A program made the translations under genes and the position numbers. A stretch of 64,000 bases of DNA. Source: Chytridium lagenaria (Eukaryota; Chytridiomycota; Chytridiomycetes; Chytridiales; Chytridiaceae). The stretch spans positions 248,001 to 312,000 of the forward strand of contig JAHLKC010000027.1 of the NCBI GenBank assembly GCA_025449115.1, read 5' to 3'. The notes beneath the pieces are model-generated. The model searched no databases, was not told the origin of the DNA, and was given only the letters and a program-made list of their open reading frames with translations. This document shows positions 24,038-36,033 of the stretch, piece after piece (position 1 is the stretch's first letter; each line of letters opens with the position of its first letter).

Positions 24038-26590
24038 TCACCGCGTCCTTACAGATTCAATCAAAGTCTCGGAATACGTATACAACCCATTCTGATCACC
24101 CACCATCACCCTCCATCTCCCAATCTCACCAACCCCCTCGCAACACTCCCATCCACAGCTCTCCACTTTGCAACCCTCTCCCACTCTCTTTATCAAAAAA
24201 CAAAAGTTGATTCCCAAGAACAACCATCACATGTCTCTCATTCCCCGTCCCAACCGTGAGCACACGATCAGTGAGTTGATCGGTATCTTGCAACGTCACC
24301 GTCGATGTGATGGTCAGAGTCGAGACTTGCAAGACTTGAATCGACGCGTTCTCGTAGTATGGGTTGAATCCAACGAGAATGTGAGACCCATCAGAGGAAT
24401 CCACAAATAAAGGTTCGTTCTCGAAAAACACTTCGGCGGAAAAGTTTCCAGAGGTGTCCATTTTGACCACTCGGTTGCTGCAAGTATCCTGAAACCGAAA
24501 ACCTTAGCGAAAAAAACGGAGCAGGGGAAAATGTATAAAACATGCATACCGTTACAATGATATCGTCACCGACAACCGTAATACCACTAGTGTAGCAAAA
24601 GAATTTACTTCCGTATAATTTGCGTTCAAAGCTTAATACTCCGGCCTCCCCGAACGCGTTGTTTAAGCTGCTGTCAGGCTTCCATGATACGATCTTGTAG
24701 GATTTAGGAGAAAGGGCATAGACTGTTCCGTCTCTGTGCACCGCGATGCTCAGGAATGGCTCTGATGTGAATAGATTGGCGGAGGAGGCGTTGTAAAAGA
24801 TTTCAGGCGTGGCTATGGATGAAATGACATTAACTTAACGCAAAAAAAAAAAAAAAAGAGGAGGGGAGGACTCCAATCCAAAAATATGCCCTAATTATTA
24901 CCTTGATCATTTCCATGGCTATCTCGCTTGTAACCTGCGATTCCACGATAATCCCAAGCAACGTAAATTCTATCTCCATTTACCGCAACCGCTCCAGTTC
25001 CGACACCACTCTGAACAGGTGATTTCGGCCTCCATCTACCCAACAGTTTAATCTTATTATCAACCGTAAATCTAATGCTTGAATCAAGCAACGATACACC
25101 ATCCGTTCCCTCCCCAGCCGGAGGAAGTTTTAAATCAAGTTGATGTTCACCATTCGACAACCCCCCGTTCTAATAACAATCCTGTTTCCGTTAGGCATTG
25201 GAGTGAACGAGTCGTTGTTGATCCGGTACAGAGGTGACCCGATTTCAATGCCGGATGAGAAAGTAAATACCAGAGGCTGGATGCCATTGATGCTGCGTCC
25301 CTCTGATATGGCATTGTCATCACCATAGTAAGAGTATGTGGGACGAACTTCCTTTGCGGGGATGGTGCTAAGGAAGATGGAGGAGGAGGATGCGGCGGGA
25401 CGAAAGCGAATGACGTAGTTGAGAGATTCGGGGAGAGGAGTGGAAGTGTTGGAGAATGGAACTTTGAAAGTCCATGTATCAGATGAGGCTGTGGGAGGAA
25501 TGGCTTCGGTGTCTTGCCGCGTTACCCACTTTTTTTTTAATAGCTGTGTTAATCTGGTATAACATGTAGAGAGAATAGAATAGACGACGACGGATATATA
25601 ATACCTACCTTATCTAAACTCCATCTGATGATAATCTTGCCTTTGACGTAGTCTTTGTCCTTGTTATTGGAGTAGGTACGTACAGTACCATTTAAGAGAA
25701 CCTGACGTGACGCAGCATCGTATTCAAGAGCGTCGTTGAGTAAAACCATTGGCGCGGCAACAGTCGGCTGATAAAATTGTGAGAATAAGAAAAAAAAAAA
25801 CCGATAGTGTGTATTAATGGCTGTAGTATGTGACTCTAATTGCTTTAGCGAAGAAGAAACATACCTTTTTGACTATCCAACAAAAGTTTAAATAGAATGG
25901 AAGTTCAGAGGAAAAGGCATTGTTAGAATTTTCGGAACGTTATGGGGTAAAATAATAGGATAAATGACTTACACATATAATATTTTCCGTAAGGGTCATA
26001 GATTCTCTCGCCTCCATCAAGCGTGACGAAGCCATTATATTCGTACTCGACAGGCGGGTCATAACTGTACCGTAGTCCACGATATATCTATTGCTTTTGT
26101 TGAGAAGACGGGAATATGCCGAAAAAAAAGGAGGGGGGGAAGAGAAGCATGCTTACGGTGGCTATCCAGTCTTCATATTCTTGCCCTTTGATTCGCTGAT
26201 GAAACTTGGCGGTGACTTCATCAAAGGTTGCCCCAGTGTCGTTAGAGAATCTGATTCCAACAACCTGCTGTCATGTCAGCTCTGTCATAATGATGGCTCA
26301 ACCATATATTTAAAGACCTTCCATACCTTCTTAGTTAAGTTTGCCCTTACAACGAGACCCACAGTCAACTCAGAGTCAAAAGCATACGCAACACCCTGAC
26401 TGTAGAGAAACTTTTCGGTCACGGTGCTGTAAACGATGGACACATCGGATTCCCCATAAGGGTAATCAAAGTTGATGGTTTGACGACGAACGATAGCAGC
26501 AGCATGAGCGGTAGAGGAGATGCCAATTAATAGAATGGCGGTGATGAGGTATCTTATGGAGAACGACGACGAGGTTTGAGTGCCAAACAT
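24038..26590 (-). CDS. secreted protein, CBM21-like N-terminus and beta-propeller-like C-terminus (paralogue A)
   Basis: Probably extracellular or wall-associated. From 26590 the frame encodes a signal peptide (ITAILLIGISSTAHAAA), then a domain with FDSELTVGLVVRANLTKK, GIRFSNDTGATFDEVTAKF and GGERIYDPYGKYY; this matches the layout of starch-binding CBM21 modules, including the terminal DP-G-YY element. The middle region has PTVAAPMVLLNDALEY, an Ig-like stretch and NGEHQLDLKL. The C-terminal part has repeating blade-like units (VAVNGDRIYVAWDYRGIAGY, TVYALSPKSYKIVSWKPD, VTVGDDIIVT-type, HILVGFNPY). Introns are GT-AG, for example after ANLTKK and after EDWIAT. Shifts occur at the G-run 25163-25168 and near 24190 and 24110. 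It is divergently paired with a close paralogue at 27529. Confidence 0.6.
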
Positions 26591-27528
26591 GCTTGCAGCA
26601 AGACGACCATGCTGTGAGCCATTCCCTCAAGTCTGGTTTTATATCTTCCAAAATGTGAGGGACCTACTGCTGTGCAACCTTGACCCTATTAGTCGTGGCT
26701 GTAGAAACGCAAAGTTCAGAGGATCGGCTGGGTGGATGAAAACCAGATGAGAAGGAGCAATTCTGTTGAATCCACATGGCGTTAACCCATCTTATTTCAA
26801 AAAATGTCCTTTTCGTCTCCCTGTATAATATGCATGCTCTGAATATAGGCTATACAGCCACACCTTTTTTTAAGGGGTTTGTAAAGGCCGTCATTAAATT
26901 CTGAAAAAAAAAACACGTTAAATATTCTATATTATTCTGTCTTTACTGCTATTCTTATCACGTAATGGGGCAAGGTTGAGATCGTCCTTCTTCCCATACG
27001 TTATCATTTGTAGTTTATCATGATTCATATCAAAAGTTAATAAAGATTTGAGATTGAGCAATTACAAACTGCATCGACGTGCACTTCTTGCAAGCCGTTG
27101 AGGTGAAAATAAAATGCGCGGGATTTGGTGAGAAGTAGCATAATATTTTGGTAATCCACAATCTGGAGAATGGGAGAAGAACTAAAAACTATTTACCTAC
27201 TTTTTTTGAATCCGCAATTCCCGCATTATACAACGATGATAATAACTCCTTTATTAGTTATTAATTAGTATGCCCCAAAATATGTCGTAGATTTTTTAAG
27301 GTCATTATAAATATACAGGTAGACAAGTTTGCCACAGGGGTTTTTTAGAGTGTCTTTACCGCAGCCCCTCTTTTACATCCACGACTCGAGATCATCCTCT
27401 ACCAAACATGGTCTTTGTCAAGGGTCACTGTTTCACCAAAAACATTATTAGCTTTTTACCATTTCTGACATCCATTTAAAACCAAACCGCTCAAGGATGG
27501 ATGTCTCTTCTCGCCATTACATCCCAAC
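26591..27528. promoter_or_regulatory. shared divergent promoter region of the two paralogues
   Basis: 938 bases between the start codons of two head-to-head homologous genes. AT-rich with TATAAT- and TATAAA-like words, but no element I can assign confidently. Function as a bidirectional control region is inferred from gene orientation. Confidence 0.4.
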
Positions 27529-30076
27529 ATGTTCCGCACTCCTGCAATCTCATATTCCCTCTCAAAGAGACTCGTCATCGTCACTTTTCTACTGAGCTGC
27601 ATCATATCTACCATTCATGCCGCCGCACTTGTCCGTCGTCAAACCCCGATCTTGGATTATCCTTACGGGGAATCAGATATCTCCATCGTTTACAGCACCG
27701 TGAACGAAAAATCCTCAACAATGAAGGTGCTGGATATGTTTTTGAATCCGAGTTAACGGTTGGTATCGCCGTCAGAGGAAACGTATCTAAGAAGGTGAGG
27801 AGAAGCATGCTAAACGAAGAGTTTATCAATTATGCTGGGGCTCACTTCACGTCAACAGATCGTCGGGATCAAATTCTCAAATAACACGGGAGCCACATTT
27901 GATGAGGTTATCGCCAAATTCCAGCAGCCACTTGAGGGAAGGGTTTGAGCTTTGGACAGCTTCAGTAAGTACTATAAGGTTTATTAATTCCTTTTTTTAA
28001 AAAAATTAAACCGACAGATTTATCGTGGCAACGATTTAGTTTGGACCCGCCTGTTGAATATGAAGTCACCGGATTCGTATCCTTCGACGGAGGCGAGAGG
28101 ATTTTTGATCCTCACGGAAAATACTACATATGTGGGGTATCTTCTGCTTAACTCGTCGTCCTCATCCTTTTTAAACATCTAATGGACTATTCTCTCTTTT
28201 CCTTCTTACTGTAAATATTTATTTTCGCACGTAGTTAAAAAGGTATTCCGCCATTCGTTCCTCTTCCTTTAATGATGTCCCGCTTATGTTTAAAACTCAC
28301 AATTTCATTTTCTAAAATTATCCGCATTAGCCGACTGTTGCTGCGCCAATGGTTCTCCTTAACGACTCCCTAGTTTATGATCTCGCCTCCCGCCAAATTC
28401 TTCTTAACGGCACAGTTCGTACCTACTCCAAAAACAAGGATAGGACTATGTCAAAGGCAAGATAATTATCCGATGGACTTTAGATAATGTACGTTCTATT
28501 CATGATCATTATTCTCCAATATCTTTCTACTTTTTTGCACTTTTTTACTTAAATTCTCAATTTCAAGTTCTCCAATATCTTTCTACTTTTTTGCACTTTT
28601 TTAACTTAGATTCTCCATTTAAATAGTGGTCAACCCGACAAGACGCCGAGGCTATCCCTCCAACAAATTCCTCTGATACCTGGAGCTTTGCTGTTCCCGT
28701 AGCAAACCCTTCCGCTACCCTCCCCGAAACACTTCAATATGTTATCCGTTTCCGGCCCGCCGCATCTTCATTCTCCATCTTCCTCTCCACCATCCCCAAA
28801 AGGCTCTCCTACCCACCTACTCTTACTCTGGGGATGGCGACGCCATTTCTGAGGGTCGCCGCCTTAATGGTCTTCAACCCCTCTTCTTCAACTTCTCCAC
28901 CAGTATCGAGCTTGGTTCTCCTCTTTTTCGGATTGATGATGCCGCCTTCGCACCAATGCCTCTTGGTAACAGGCTCGTCATCAACACCGGGGAGTTGTCT
29001 AATGGTGAACATCGTCTTGATTTGAGGGTGACTCCCGCGACTGATGTGTCAGGAAGTGTTTCGTTATTAAATGTGAGCATCCAGTTCAGGGTTGAGAATA
29101 GGATCAAATTTTTAGGACGTTGGCGACCGATTCCGCCCGTGGAAAATGGGGTGGCGTTTGGGGCATTTGCGGCCAAAGGGATAGGCTTTATGTTGGATGG
29201 GATTCCCGTGGAATTGGAGGGTATAGCCGCTATGAATATGGAGATGACTTGGGTATTTTCATTTTATTCGCTTTACCAAGCTTACATATCATGCAGCCAC
29301 TCCGGAAGTTTTTTATAATGCATCTTCGGCCAAACTCAATTCCGAAGACGCGTTATTAAGCGTATCGGTTAACAAAGACGGAAAGCTGTTTGCCCTCTCA
29401 CCGAACGCCTACAAAATCGTATCTTGGAAGCCTGATGGAAGTATAAACAAGGAATTTGGTGAAGCGGGAATTTTAAGTTTCAATGATAAACCTTATGAAG
29501 GCAAGCGCTTTTGCCAGAAAACGGTGCTTACAGTTGTTGGGGACAATGTTATTTTATCAGTGAGTGTTTTCATGTTATCCTTCGGTTGCCATAGCTATCT
29601 TCCACATTGCTCTTACGGCCCAATTAATCCTACCGTAGGACAGCTGCAATCGCCGCATCGTCAAGTTTGACGCATCTGGGAAAATCACTGGCGGAACAGT
29701 TTTCAGATTCGAGCCAGTCTTTGTCGACGCCAACGGTCCATCCAACCTTATTGTTGGCTTCAACCCCGCTGACGAAAACGCTATAGTCTGGGGCGTCGAC
29801 GTCGACACTCTCCGGCTTCAATTTGATATCGCCCTTGAAAGCACCAGTCAACCCAGTGATCGTGTCATGACGGTTGGAACTGCCACCGAGAATTATGCGT
29901 TTATCGCTTTTGGTAATCAGCTTCGGGTTTTCGATGGGGATGGGAAGAATGTTGGGCAGTGGAAAACTGTGGAGAAGAGTGTCGCCAGGAGTTTGGTGAG
30001 ACTTGGTAATGGTAATTTTGTTGTAGGTGATCAGGACGGATTGTATAAGTATTCAGAGAAGTTAATCAACATCTGA
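27529..30076 (+). CDS. secreted protein, CBM21-like N-terminus and beta-propeller-like C-terminus (paralogue B)
   Basis: Close homologue of the minus-strand gene at 24038-26590 with the same domain order and intron positions. Signal peptide from 27529 (IVTFLLSCIISTIHAAA), shared RRQT and DYPYGESDISIVYSTV motifs, FESELTVGIAVRGNVSKK, GIKFSNNTGATFDEVIAKF, then GFVSFDGGERIFDPHGKYY. Later blocks LSNGEHRLDLRV, ENRIKFLGRWRPI and propeller units (LFALSPNAYKIVSWKPDG, GNFVVGDQDGLYKYSEKL) lead to the stop at 30076. Frameshifts relative to its paralogue lie near 27708, 27945 and 28042; none coincides with those of the other copy. The paralogue's C-terminal GDQNGLYTYSETL confirms the end of the family. 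Likely carbohydrate-interacting; ligand unknown. Confidence 0.6.
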
Positions 30077-30954
30077 ACATATTGTAATAAATATACTTTA
30101 GAATATGTGAGGATGATATTCATAGAACAATATGTATTTATATTGTCATTTATATCTTTTTCTAAGATTATGGGTGCATAGTAAAAATAAGAAAAATACG
30201 CTGAACCTTGACGTAAAGCATTTTATACCCATTTATCTTCATTACGCTGATGTCTTGTAATTAAAAGGATACTGCGTCACATCAAATTTGAGTGTTTTTT
30301 GTCAGAGTATAGTATAGAGTAATTAGTGCTGCGTACATTTGCAACTTAGTTTTTCTCCCAAGCCTTAGATTAAGCTCTTCTCTACCAGATATCTTCATCG
30401 TTATGAGACCCATTAAAATTCAACTCAACGAGCCGAATCCCCCCAGCTGACAATTGTATCGTTCACTCTTTTACATCCAATATAGCTTTCACAGCAACTA
30501 AATGTACAAAAAAATACAAACTCTCTTTCGATCATGGAATGACCTCGCTTCAAAACAATCCATCCGTTGATCCCTCTTGGAACGTCAATCCAAAGTTTTC
30601 CATGATAAAAGCGCCAATTCAGAAACCGCTGATTTTCATTTACGTTGACTGATAAAACGTGGGTGTGTGTGTACCTTTCTGGTCGGTGTGTGCTATTTTC
30701 TATAACTCTAAAGGATATAGTGGCTGGGCGGCAACTGAAAAAAAAAGGAAGAGGAAAAAAGTAAAAAGAGAAAAAACAACCAGTCGGGTACCCAATTTCT
30801 AGGTGGTGAGAAATTTTATCCCGTGGCAAACACACCAGAAGGGTACCCTCGCCTTTTTTTTGAATCCCCCCGTTTTTTGTTCCCCACTTTGCCTCCACTT
30901 CAATCACCTCAGCGCTCTTCACCTACCCATCCATTCTGACTTCCAACCAAACTA
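30077..30954. other. intergenic spacer
   Basis: 878 bases. A minus-strand 165-codon ORF (30425-30922) overlaps the presumptive promoter of the oxidoreductase and lacks any domain; I treat it as spurious. The CT-rich stretch at 30870-30950 is probably the 5' leader of the following gene. Confidence 0.45.
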
Positions 30955-33144
30955 ATGCCTCCTTCTGTCACTGTAATGCCCTGCTGTCCTCCTCATCCCC
31001 TCCCTATTGCTGGCTTGGGCGTCGCAGCTCCTGCAGTGTCAGTCAACCCGGCAGATACCGTGCCTCCCACCAATGACCCCAACAACATTCTCGATCTTCT
31101 TGTCGTAGGCGCAGGTCCCCACGCTCTGTCTCTTCTATCTCACCTTCTTGAACGCTCCCCTTATGCCGTCCTCAATGACGCCGAGCACCAACGCTATCAT
31201 TCCCAGCGACAAACCACTGCGAGGCCCTCCTCAACTTCTTCACCACTCCGTCAATGCTGCCCTGTCCTTGACCCAGAAGTCCTCCGTCAGCGCGTCATGG
31301 TTCTCGACGCCTGTGGTGGGTGGATGGAAAAGTGGAACAGTGCTTTCAAGGCTTATGAGATCTCCCATCTCCGGTCTCCTCTTTTCTTTCATCCCGATCC
31401 GTAAGTCTTAACTGCTTCTTAATTATGTGTATGCTGAGCCGCTAAAATGTCATTTTCTCTACAGGTTCCACCCCGACAGTCTTCGTACCTTTGCTGAATC
31501 TGAAGGCCGTAAGAGCGAGCTCCTCGACATCACTCATGTCGTTGACACTGGTTGCAAGAAATGCAAACGTAAAGCATCAGGTACTTTTTATTTTCAATCC
31601 CATCTAATTTTTTCTCAAGACCAACCTCAACCAAAGAGACCGCGATCAATTCTTCACCCCAAGCTCTCAACTCTTTTGCGACTTTTGCGAGTCACTCATG
31701 GATCGGTACTACCTACACGACATAATAGTGAAAGGGAAGGTCATCTCGATCGAACCAATTTTCTCAGCACCAGACGCATCCTCTACAGCTAATCCGCAAG
31801 ACCTTGACTCTGATTCAGACGATGATGTCGCCGACCCAAGCGCTCAACCACCTACGCACATTTTCGCAGTAACCTACGCCATCGCGTCTTTACCCACTTC
31901 CAACTGCCTCACAACCACAATCGGATCCTCCACAGAGCGCACCATAACCGTTTACGCCCGCAAAGTCGTCACTGCGCTCGGCAACACCAACATCCCTTCC
32001 ATTCCGCAATGGGCTTCCCAAGTTCTTCAAGAGGACTCCGCAGTGAAGCAAGAACGTCTGAAACACGCTCTCGACCTCCTGAAAAATGGCAAAATTGATA
32101 TTCCAGGTGATGTTGCCGCGAAAATCAAGAACAAGAAGAAAGACCGACCTGTAAGATTACTCGTGGTTGGCGGGGGGTTGACGAGCGCGCAGTTGGCGGA
32201 TGTTGGAGTCAAAAGAAAGTTTGATGAGGTCAGTATGATTTTGTTTCCATCTCTCAGAACCATTTCCTGACAGGTTTTTCTTTAAGGTGGTTTTAATCTC
32301 AAGGTCCAAGCTGAGGACGATGCCGTTCGATTTATCCCTTGAATGGGTCGGCCGGAACAGCATGATCCATCACACCAAGTTCTGGGGAGAAAAGGACCCA
32401 GAGGTAGGCTTTCGTCTTTTTTTGCAAGTCACCTAACTCCCATAAAGCTCGTCGTCAAATGCTCACTTCCGCAAAGAATGGCGGCGGCAGCATCACACCT
32501 GAATACATGAGTATCCTTCAACGTCACGCCTCTTCATCTCGACTTCAGATCCGCGAGAAAACCGAAGTCACCTCCATAGCATGGACATCATCAGGGACCT
32601 GGTGCGTCGAGTTTTCTCAAGGCTCACCCGAGGAATTCGACTTAATTTGGTTGGGCACGGGCTCTATCCTTGACGTGACAAGAGAACCATGTCTAGCCAA
32701 GGTTATGGAAGAAGAAGCCCGTGCAGGTTGGGAGGCTTACCCGTTCTCACAAAAGGTAACATTCGTCGACATCTACAATGCTATATAAAACAACTATCCT
32801 AACCCACCTCCATTATAGATCTTCAATGGCCCGGCCTTAACCTACATATGATGAGCGGGTACAGTGCCCTCACGATTGGTCCCAGCGCCGGTAACCTCCA
32901 CGGTGGCCGTATAGCCTCTCAACGCATCGCATCAGTTCTTTGGTCTCAATGGCGTCTTGAGCTTCTTCACCCTTGTGAAGGAAGGATTCCCATCGCAGCA
33001 TGTTTAGTGGATGGGTACTGTCCTTGGCATCCGTTTGATGGAGAGACAGGGCGTAAGGTGACGGGGAGGAAACCAAATTTGAGAACGCTAGCGAATATGT
33101 CGGGGCATTTCGGGAACTACTGGGAGGCCTTAGAGGTTGAATGA
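30955..33144 (+). CDS. FAD/NAD(P)-dependent oxidoreductase (N-hydroxylating or flavin monooxygenase-like)
   Basis: Flavoenzyme with two Rossmann signatures: LLVVGAGPHALSLLSHL near residue 45 (FAD) and LLVVGGGLTSAQLADV (nucleotide, about 32155-32205). Seen exons: 30955-31400 ending in SHLRSPLFFHPDP; about 31465 on with FHPDSLRTFAESEGR; 31690-32228 with YYLHDIIVKGKV and VVTALGNTNIPSIPQW; 32288-32402 with VVLISRSKLRTMPFDLSLEWVGR; 32450-32755 with ITPEYMSILQRHA and FDLIWLGTGSILDV; and a last exon to 33144 with YSALTIGPSAGNLHGGRIAS. The layout (FAD motif, substrate segment, second GxGxxS motif, ATG-like GTGSILD) is that of ornithine/lysine N-oxygenase-like and related proteins. Small phase problems occur near 31200-31260 and at the last junction. 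Substrate unknown. Confidence 0.65.
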
Positions 33145-34279
33145 GGCGGAGCAAGTTGACTGGTCTCTGCGAGTTCGAATTCTAGTTTTTTTTCTTCTTT
33201 TGTCATGCTGTTTTTGCAGTTTAAAAAAGTTGTAATCGTGTCATAATATAATACTTCGACCTTTGAAAACGTAAGTAAGAACAATATTAGGGATAAAGCT
33301 TAAGGTGGGCAAGTACAGGCAACGTGGCCGTCTCCAAGGTATCAATGGAATCGCACCTCGCCTTATTTACACGCTGTCAAGAACAAGCGGAACTGTGACT
33401 TCCATAAGTCCCTTGTAGAAGGTAGTCTTGGTATACTATCCGCTCACTCTTTCCATTTTGAACGTCAGCACAACTATTACTTTTCACAGCTCATTAGCTG
33501 AAACGTATTGAACATCTTAAATACTCAGAATATCCAGTAATGAAATAAATCTCTTACTGTTCACAGAGACTCTATAACCAGTTGATCGCGGCGAGAGGTA
33601 ACCTGTTTATATTGCCCTTCCGAATCCGAGTGTATATCGGAAGCTGAACACCAAAGGAGCTCTTGTTCAAAGGAGCTCTTGTTCATGAGAAGGCCTGTAA
33701 CTTCAAAAACAACAAACAACTGCAGAGTATAGACCCAATATCCCACCGTCAAAGATCAGTCGCGAAACAGTGAAAGGGGTGATAAGAGTAGCTCGTTATG
33801 CCTTTTGTGTTGAGAAAACGAGGTTTGGGCAAACATGCATGGTCGTATCCACTTCCACTATTACCCTTGTGGGTCATTGATGCCTTGATGACATCCTTCC
33901 AAGAGGTGTGAAGTGAGGCATGGAACTGATCAAATAAATCGGTATCAAGTATTGAGGGGAAAGAAGCCCTTTGATCTTTAAGGGCTTCGACATTCGCAAC
34001 ATTGATGCCCAAATTAGTATTTTAAATCATCCGTCATCAATATCATCATCCAAAGGGAACTTTTGTGCTGTCCTCTTGGGAATACCCAAGAGCTGTCGGT
34101 TTTTTTTGTCCTCTGTCTGTCATGAATCTCGTCCAATCATCATGGAGCTGTATTTTAACCACATCTACTTTCTACCTAGATTTAAATAAAGCTCATTCAT
34201 TGGCTCTCATATCATTTTTAAACTTTGAAATAACCTGTTAACCTTGTACTACCTGTGTACCACGTTCGTGTAACCTCAC
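33145..34279. other. intergenic / possible left flank of the mobile element
   Basis: 1.1 kb with no firm gene. Two minus-strand frames (33749-34012, about 87 codons, and 33561-33752) have fair protein-like composition but no recognised domain or clear start. A perfect 8-bp stem hairpin (CTCTTGGG AATA CCCAAGAG) lies at 34073-34092. The left boundary of the Helitron-type element may be in here but could not be fixed. Confidence 0.35.
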
Positions 34280-34296
34280 CTCCCGTCCCGGGAGCT
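34280..34296. repeat. GC-rich palindrome, leftmost copy
   Basis: CTCCCGTCCCGGGAGCT, the reverse-complement form of the family core CTCCCGGGACGGGAG. It lies about 115 bases beyond the stop of the minus-strand ORF. Confidence 0.8.
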
Positions 34297-34411
34297 ACTT
34301 TATTTTTGGTTTTCATTCCGATATTTTAATAATAAAATCGACTTAACACATTTTAACTTGGGTCTTTTATTATATATCACATTTATGAGGCTCTAAATCA
34401 TGCCCAATCTG

Positions 34412-35783
34412 TTAATATCCTTCTTCAAAATCTTCTATGTCGTCGGTATCGTTGGATTCTTCCGACTCCTTGCAAAGTATGATCCATACAGGTAATAGAT
34501 TCCAATTCCTTCACAAAGAAAGATGTTCCCGCCATTATCACATCATCCTTCTTCAGATTGAATTCTTTTGTTTCATTTAATATTGGTAACTGGAATATCT
34601 TCTCAGGGTTGACGTCTTCTATGTTCCTTCCGTCGTAAATAGGTATGTACGGTGTCTTGTTTTCATCGTTTCTTCTGCGAACTGAGAACCATGTTGGCGA
34701 TGTGTCTTTTTGTGCCTGTTTTGTTGACGGCGTTTCGGGTTGAGACTCTTTGACCCCTAGTATCCACCAAAATATGTGAGTCTTTCAACATAAATATAAT
34801 TACATGTTCGCTCCCGTCCCGGGAGTCTGTAATCGTCCATCCTTCTATCTATACTTTCGCTACATATTTAATTCTTTCTCCTTCCGTCTAATATGGTATC
34901 CTCAATTCTCCAATCCGTTGATCTTCCTTCTCCTATCATTATTGCTATCTTCTTCTTCCATCCTCTTAGCACTCTTTATACCATTTGTACCTTCCTATCA
35001 GCGTCAAAATTGAACTTACAAGCAGTGCGATTCATGAATGTACCAACTCGAGGAGATATGTTGTATGCCTGGAATACGCAAGCGTTGTTCACCCCGATTG
35101 ATATGCCAACTAGTAGCTTGTGTAATTCGTTGGGTCCGAGTATGGATTTTACTTGCAGACGGAGCTTCCAGTTATGACCAGGTCTGTTGCTGAATCGGCT
35201 CATCTTGAATTCTGACGTATTGCTTGCAGCTACCAAGAACGGAAGGATCACGCATAATGGAATTTTTGGCTTCTTAGCCTCAAAGCTTGCGACGTAGCTT
35301 TCTGTTTTGATAATGGTAAAATAGATTAATGTTAAGCGAAGGATTGCTAAAAACGGATAGTGTATGGATATCATGACATTGTAAGTATCGTACCATCATG
35401 AAAGAACGCTCGTTTTACTGCCTTCTTGTAGTCGGCTTTGGGGTTGTTGATCCCAGCGAATCCGTGTTTTTTGTTAAATAGTCCTATCGTTCTTTTGTGC
35501 TTTAGTATTTAATGCTTTCTCACTGTCTAATACTTCTCAATAGCCTTGTGAAGTTGCATCGTTTCTGGCGCGTATTGAATTATGGTTGTTACATCCATCA
35601 CTGCCCTGCTTTCTGGAGATATTGTTTCGTCCACTGTTGCTATCTTGTCGTTCGTAACGATAAACGGACTCCTGTGACCTTCTGCCTCTCCTTTCCTGTC
35701 TATGATCTCTTCAATTGCCATCTTCTTCTTTGGGTGGTTGTCTTCTTCGTCGTCATCCTGCCTTATCGTTTCTTTGGGGGCAT
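34412..35783 (-). CDS. unknown protein in the Helitron region, minus strand, multi-exon
   Basis: Not recognised. Read on the minus strand: MPPKK start at 35783, an acidic-then-basic stretch (DDDEEDNHPKKK, NLS-like), an exon 35721-35527 with HRSPFIVTNDKIATVDETIS, a segment with HKRTIGLFNKKHGFAG, a donor near 35390, an exon 35360-34990 with IPLCVILPFLVAASNTSEF and WKLRLQVKSILGPNELHKLLVG, then an intron that contains a GC palindrome (34811-34825), and a last exon from about 34765 with KTPYIPIYDGRNIEDVNPEK and an acidic end (TDDIEDFEEGY). One or two phase corrections are needed near 35760 and 34470. The NLS-like and acidic ends suggest a nuclear protein. It is divergent from the ORF at 36034, sharing a spacer of about 250 bases. 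Confidence 0.45.
34811..34825. repeat. GC-rich palindrome inside an intron of the minus-strand ORF
   Basis: CTCCCGTCCCGGGAG, the same family as the copies in the Rep-helicase introns. It lies between the inferred donor near 34997 and acceptor near 34765 of the minus-strand ORF. Confidence 0.75.
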
Positions 35784-36033
35784 GCTGTATATTTCTGTGA
35801 CTTTTTTTTCTTTTCTACTGTTCTTGCTTTTTTTCTCTCATATACATAAAGTACTCTTCTATACTATGCACCCGGCTCGGGATTTTTTATATACCCTGGT
35901 CGTATAATATCCCTTGTCTAATTCTTTCTCTAATGACAACCTGTCAAAGTGAGGTTATGACTGCTTCGTCTTTTTTTGCTTCTTCCTCGTTTTTCTTACC
36001 ACCCCATTGCTTTATTTCTTTTTAATCTATTCT

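Noticed and set aside
30425..30922. 165-codon minus-strand ORF upstream of the oxidoreductase
   Set aside because: It overlaps the expected promoter and leader, contains Phe-rich low-complexity sequence, and has no domain.
33168..33195. B-box-like GAGTTCGAATTC followed by a T run
   Set aside because: Mismatched B box, no A box or cloverleaf; it follows a gene stop and is probably a 3' untranslated region.
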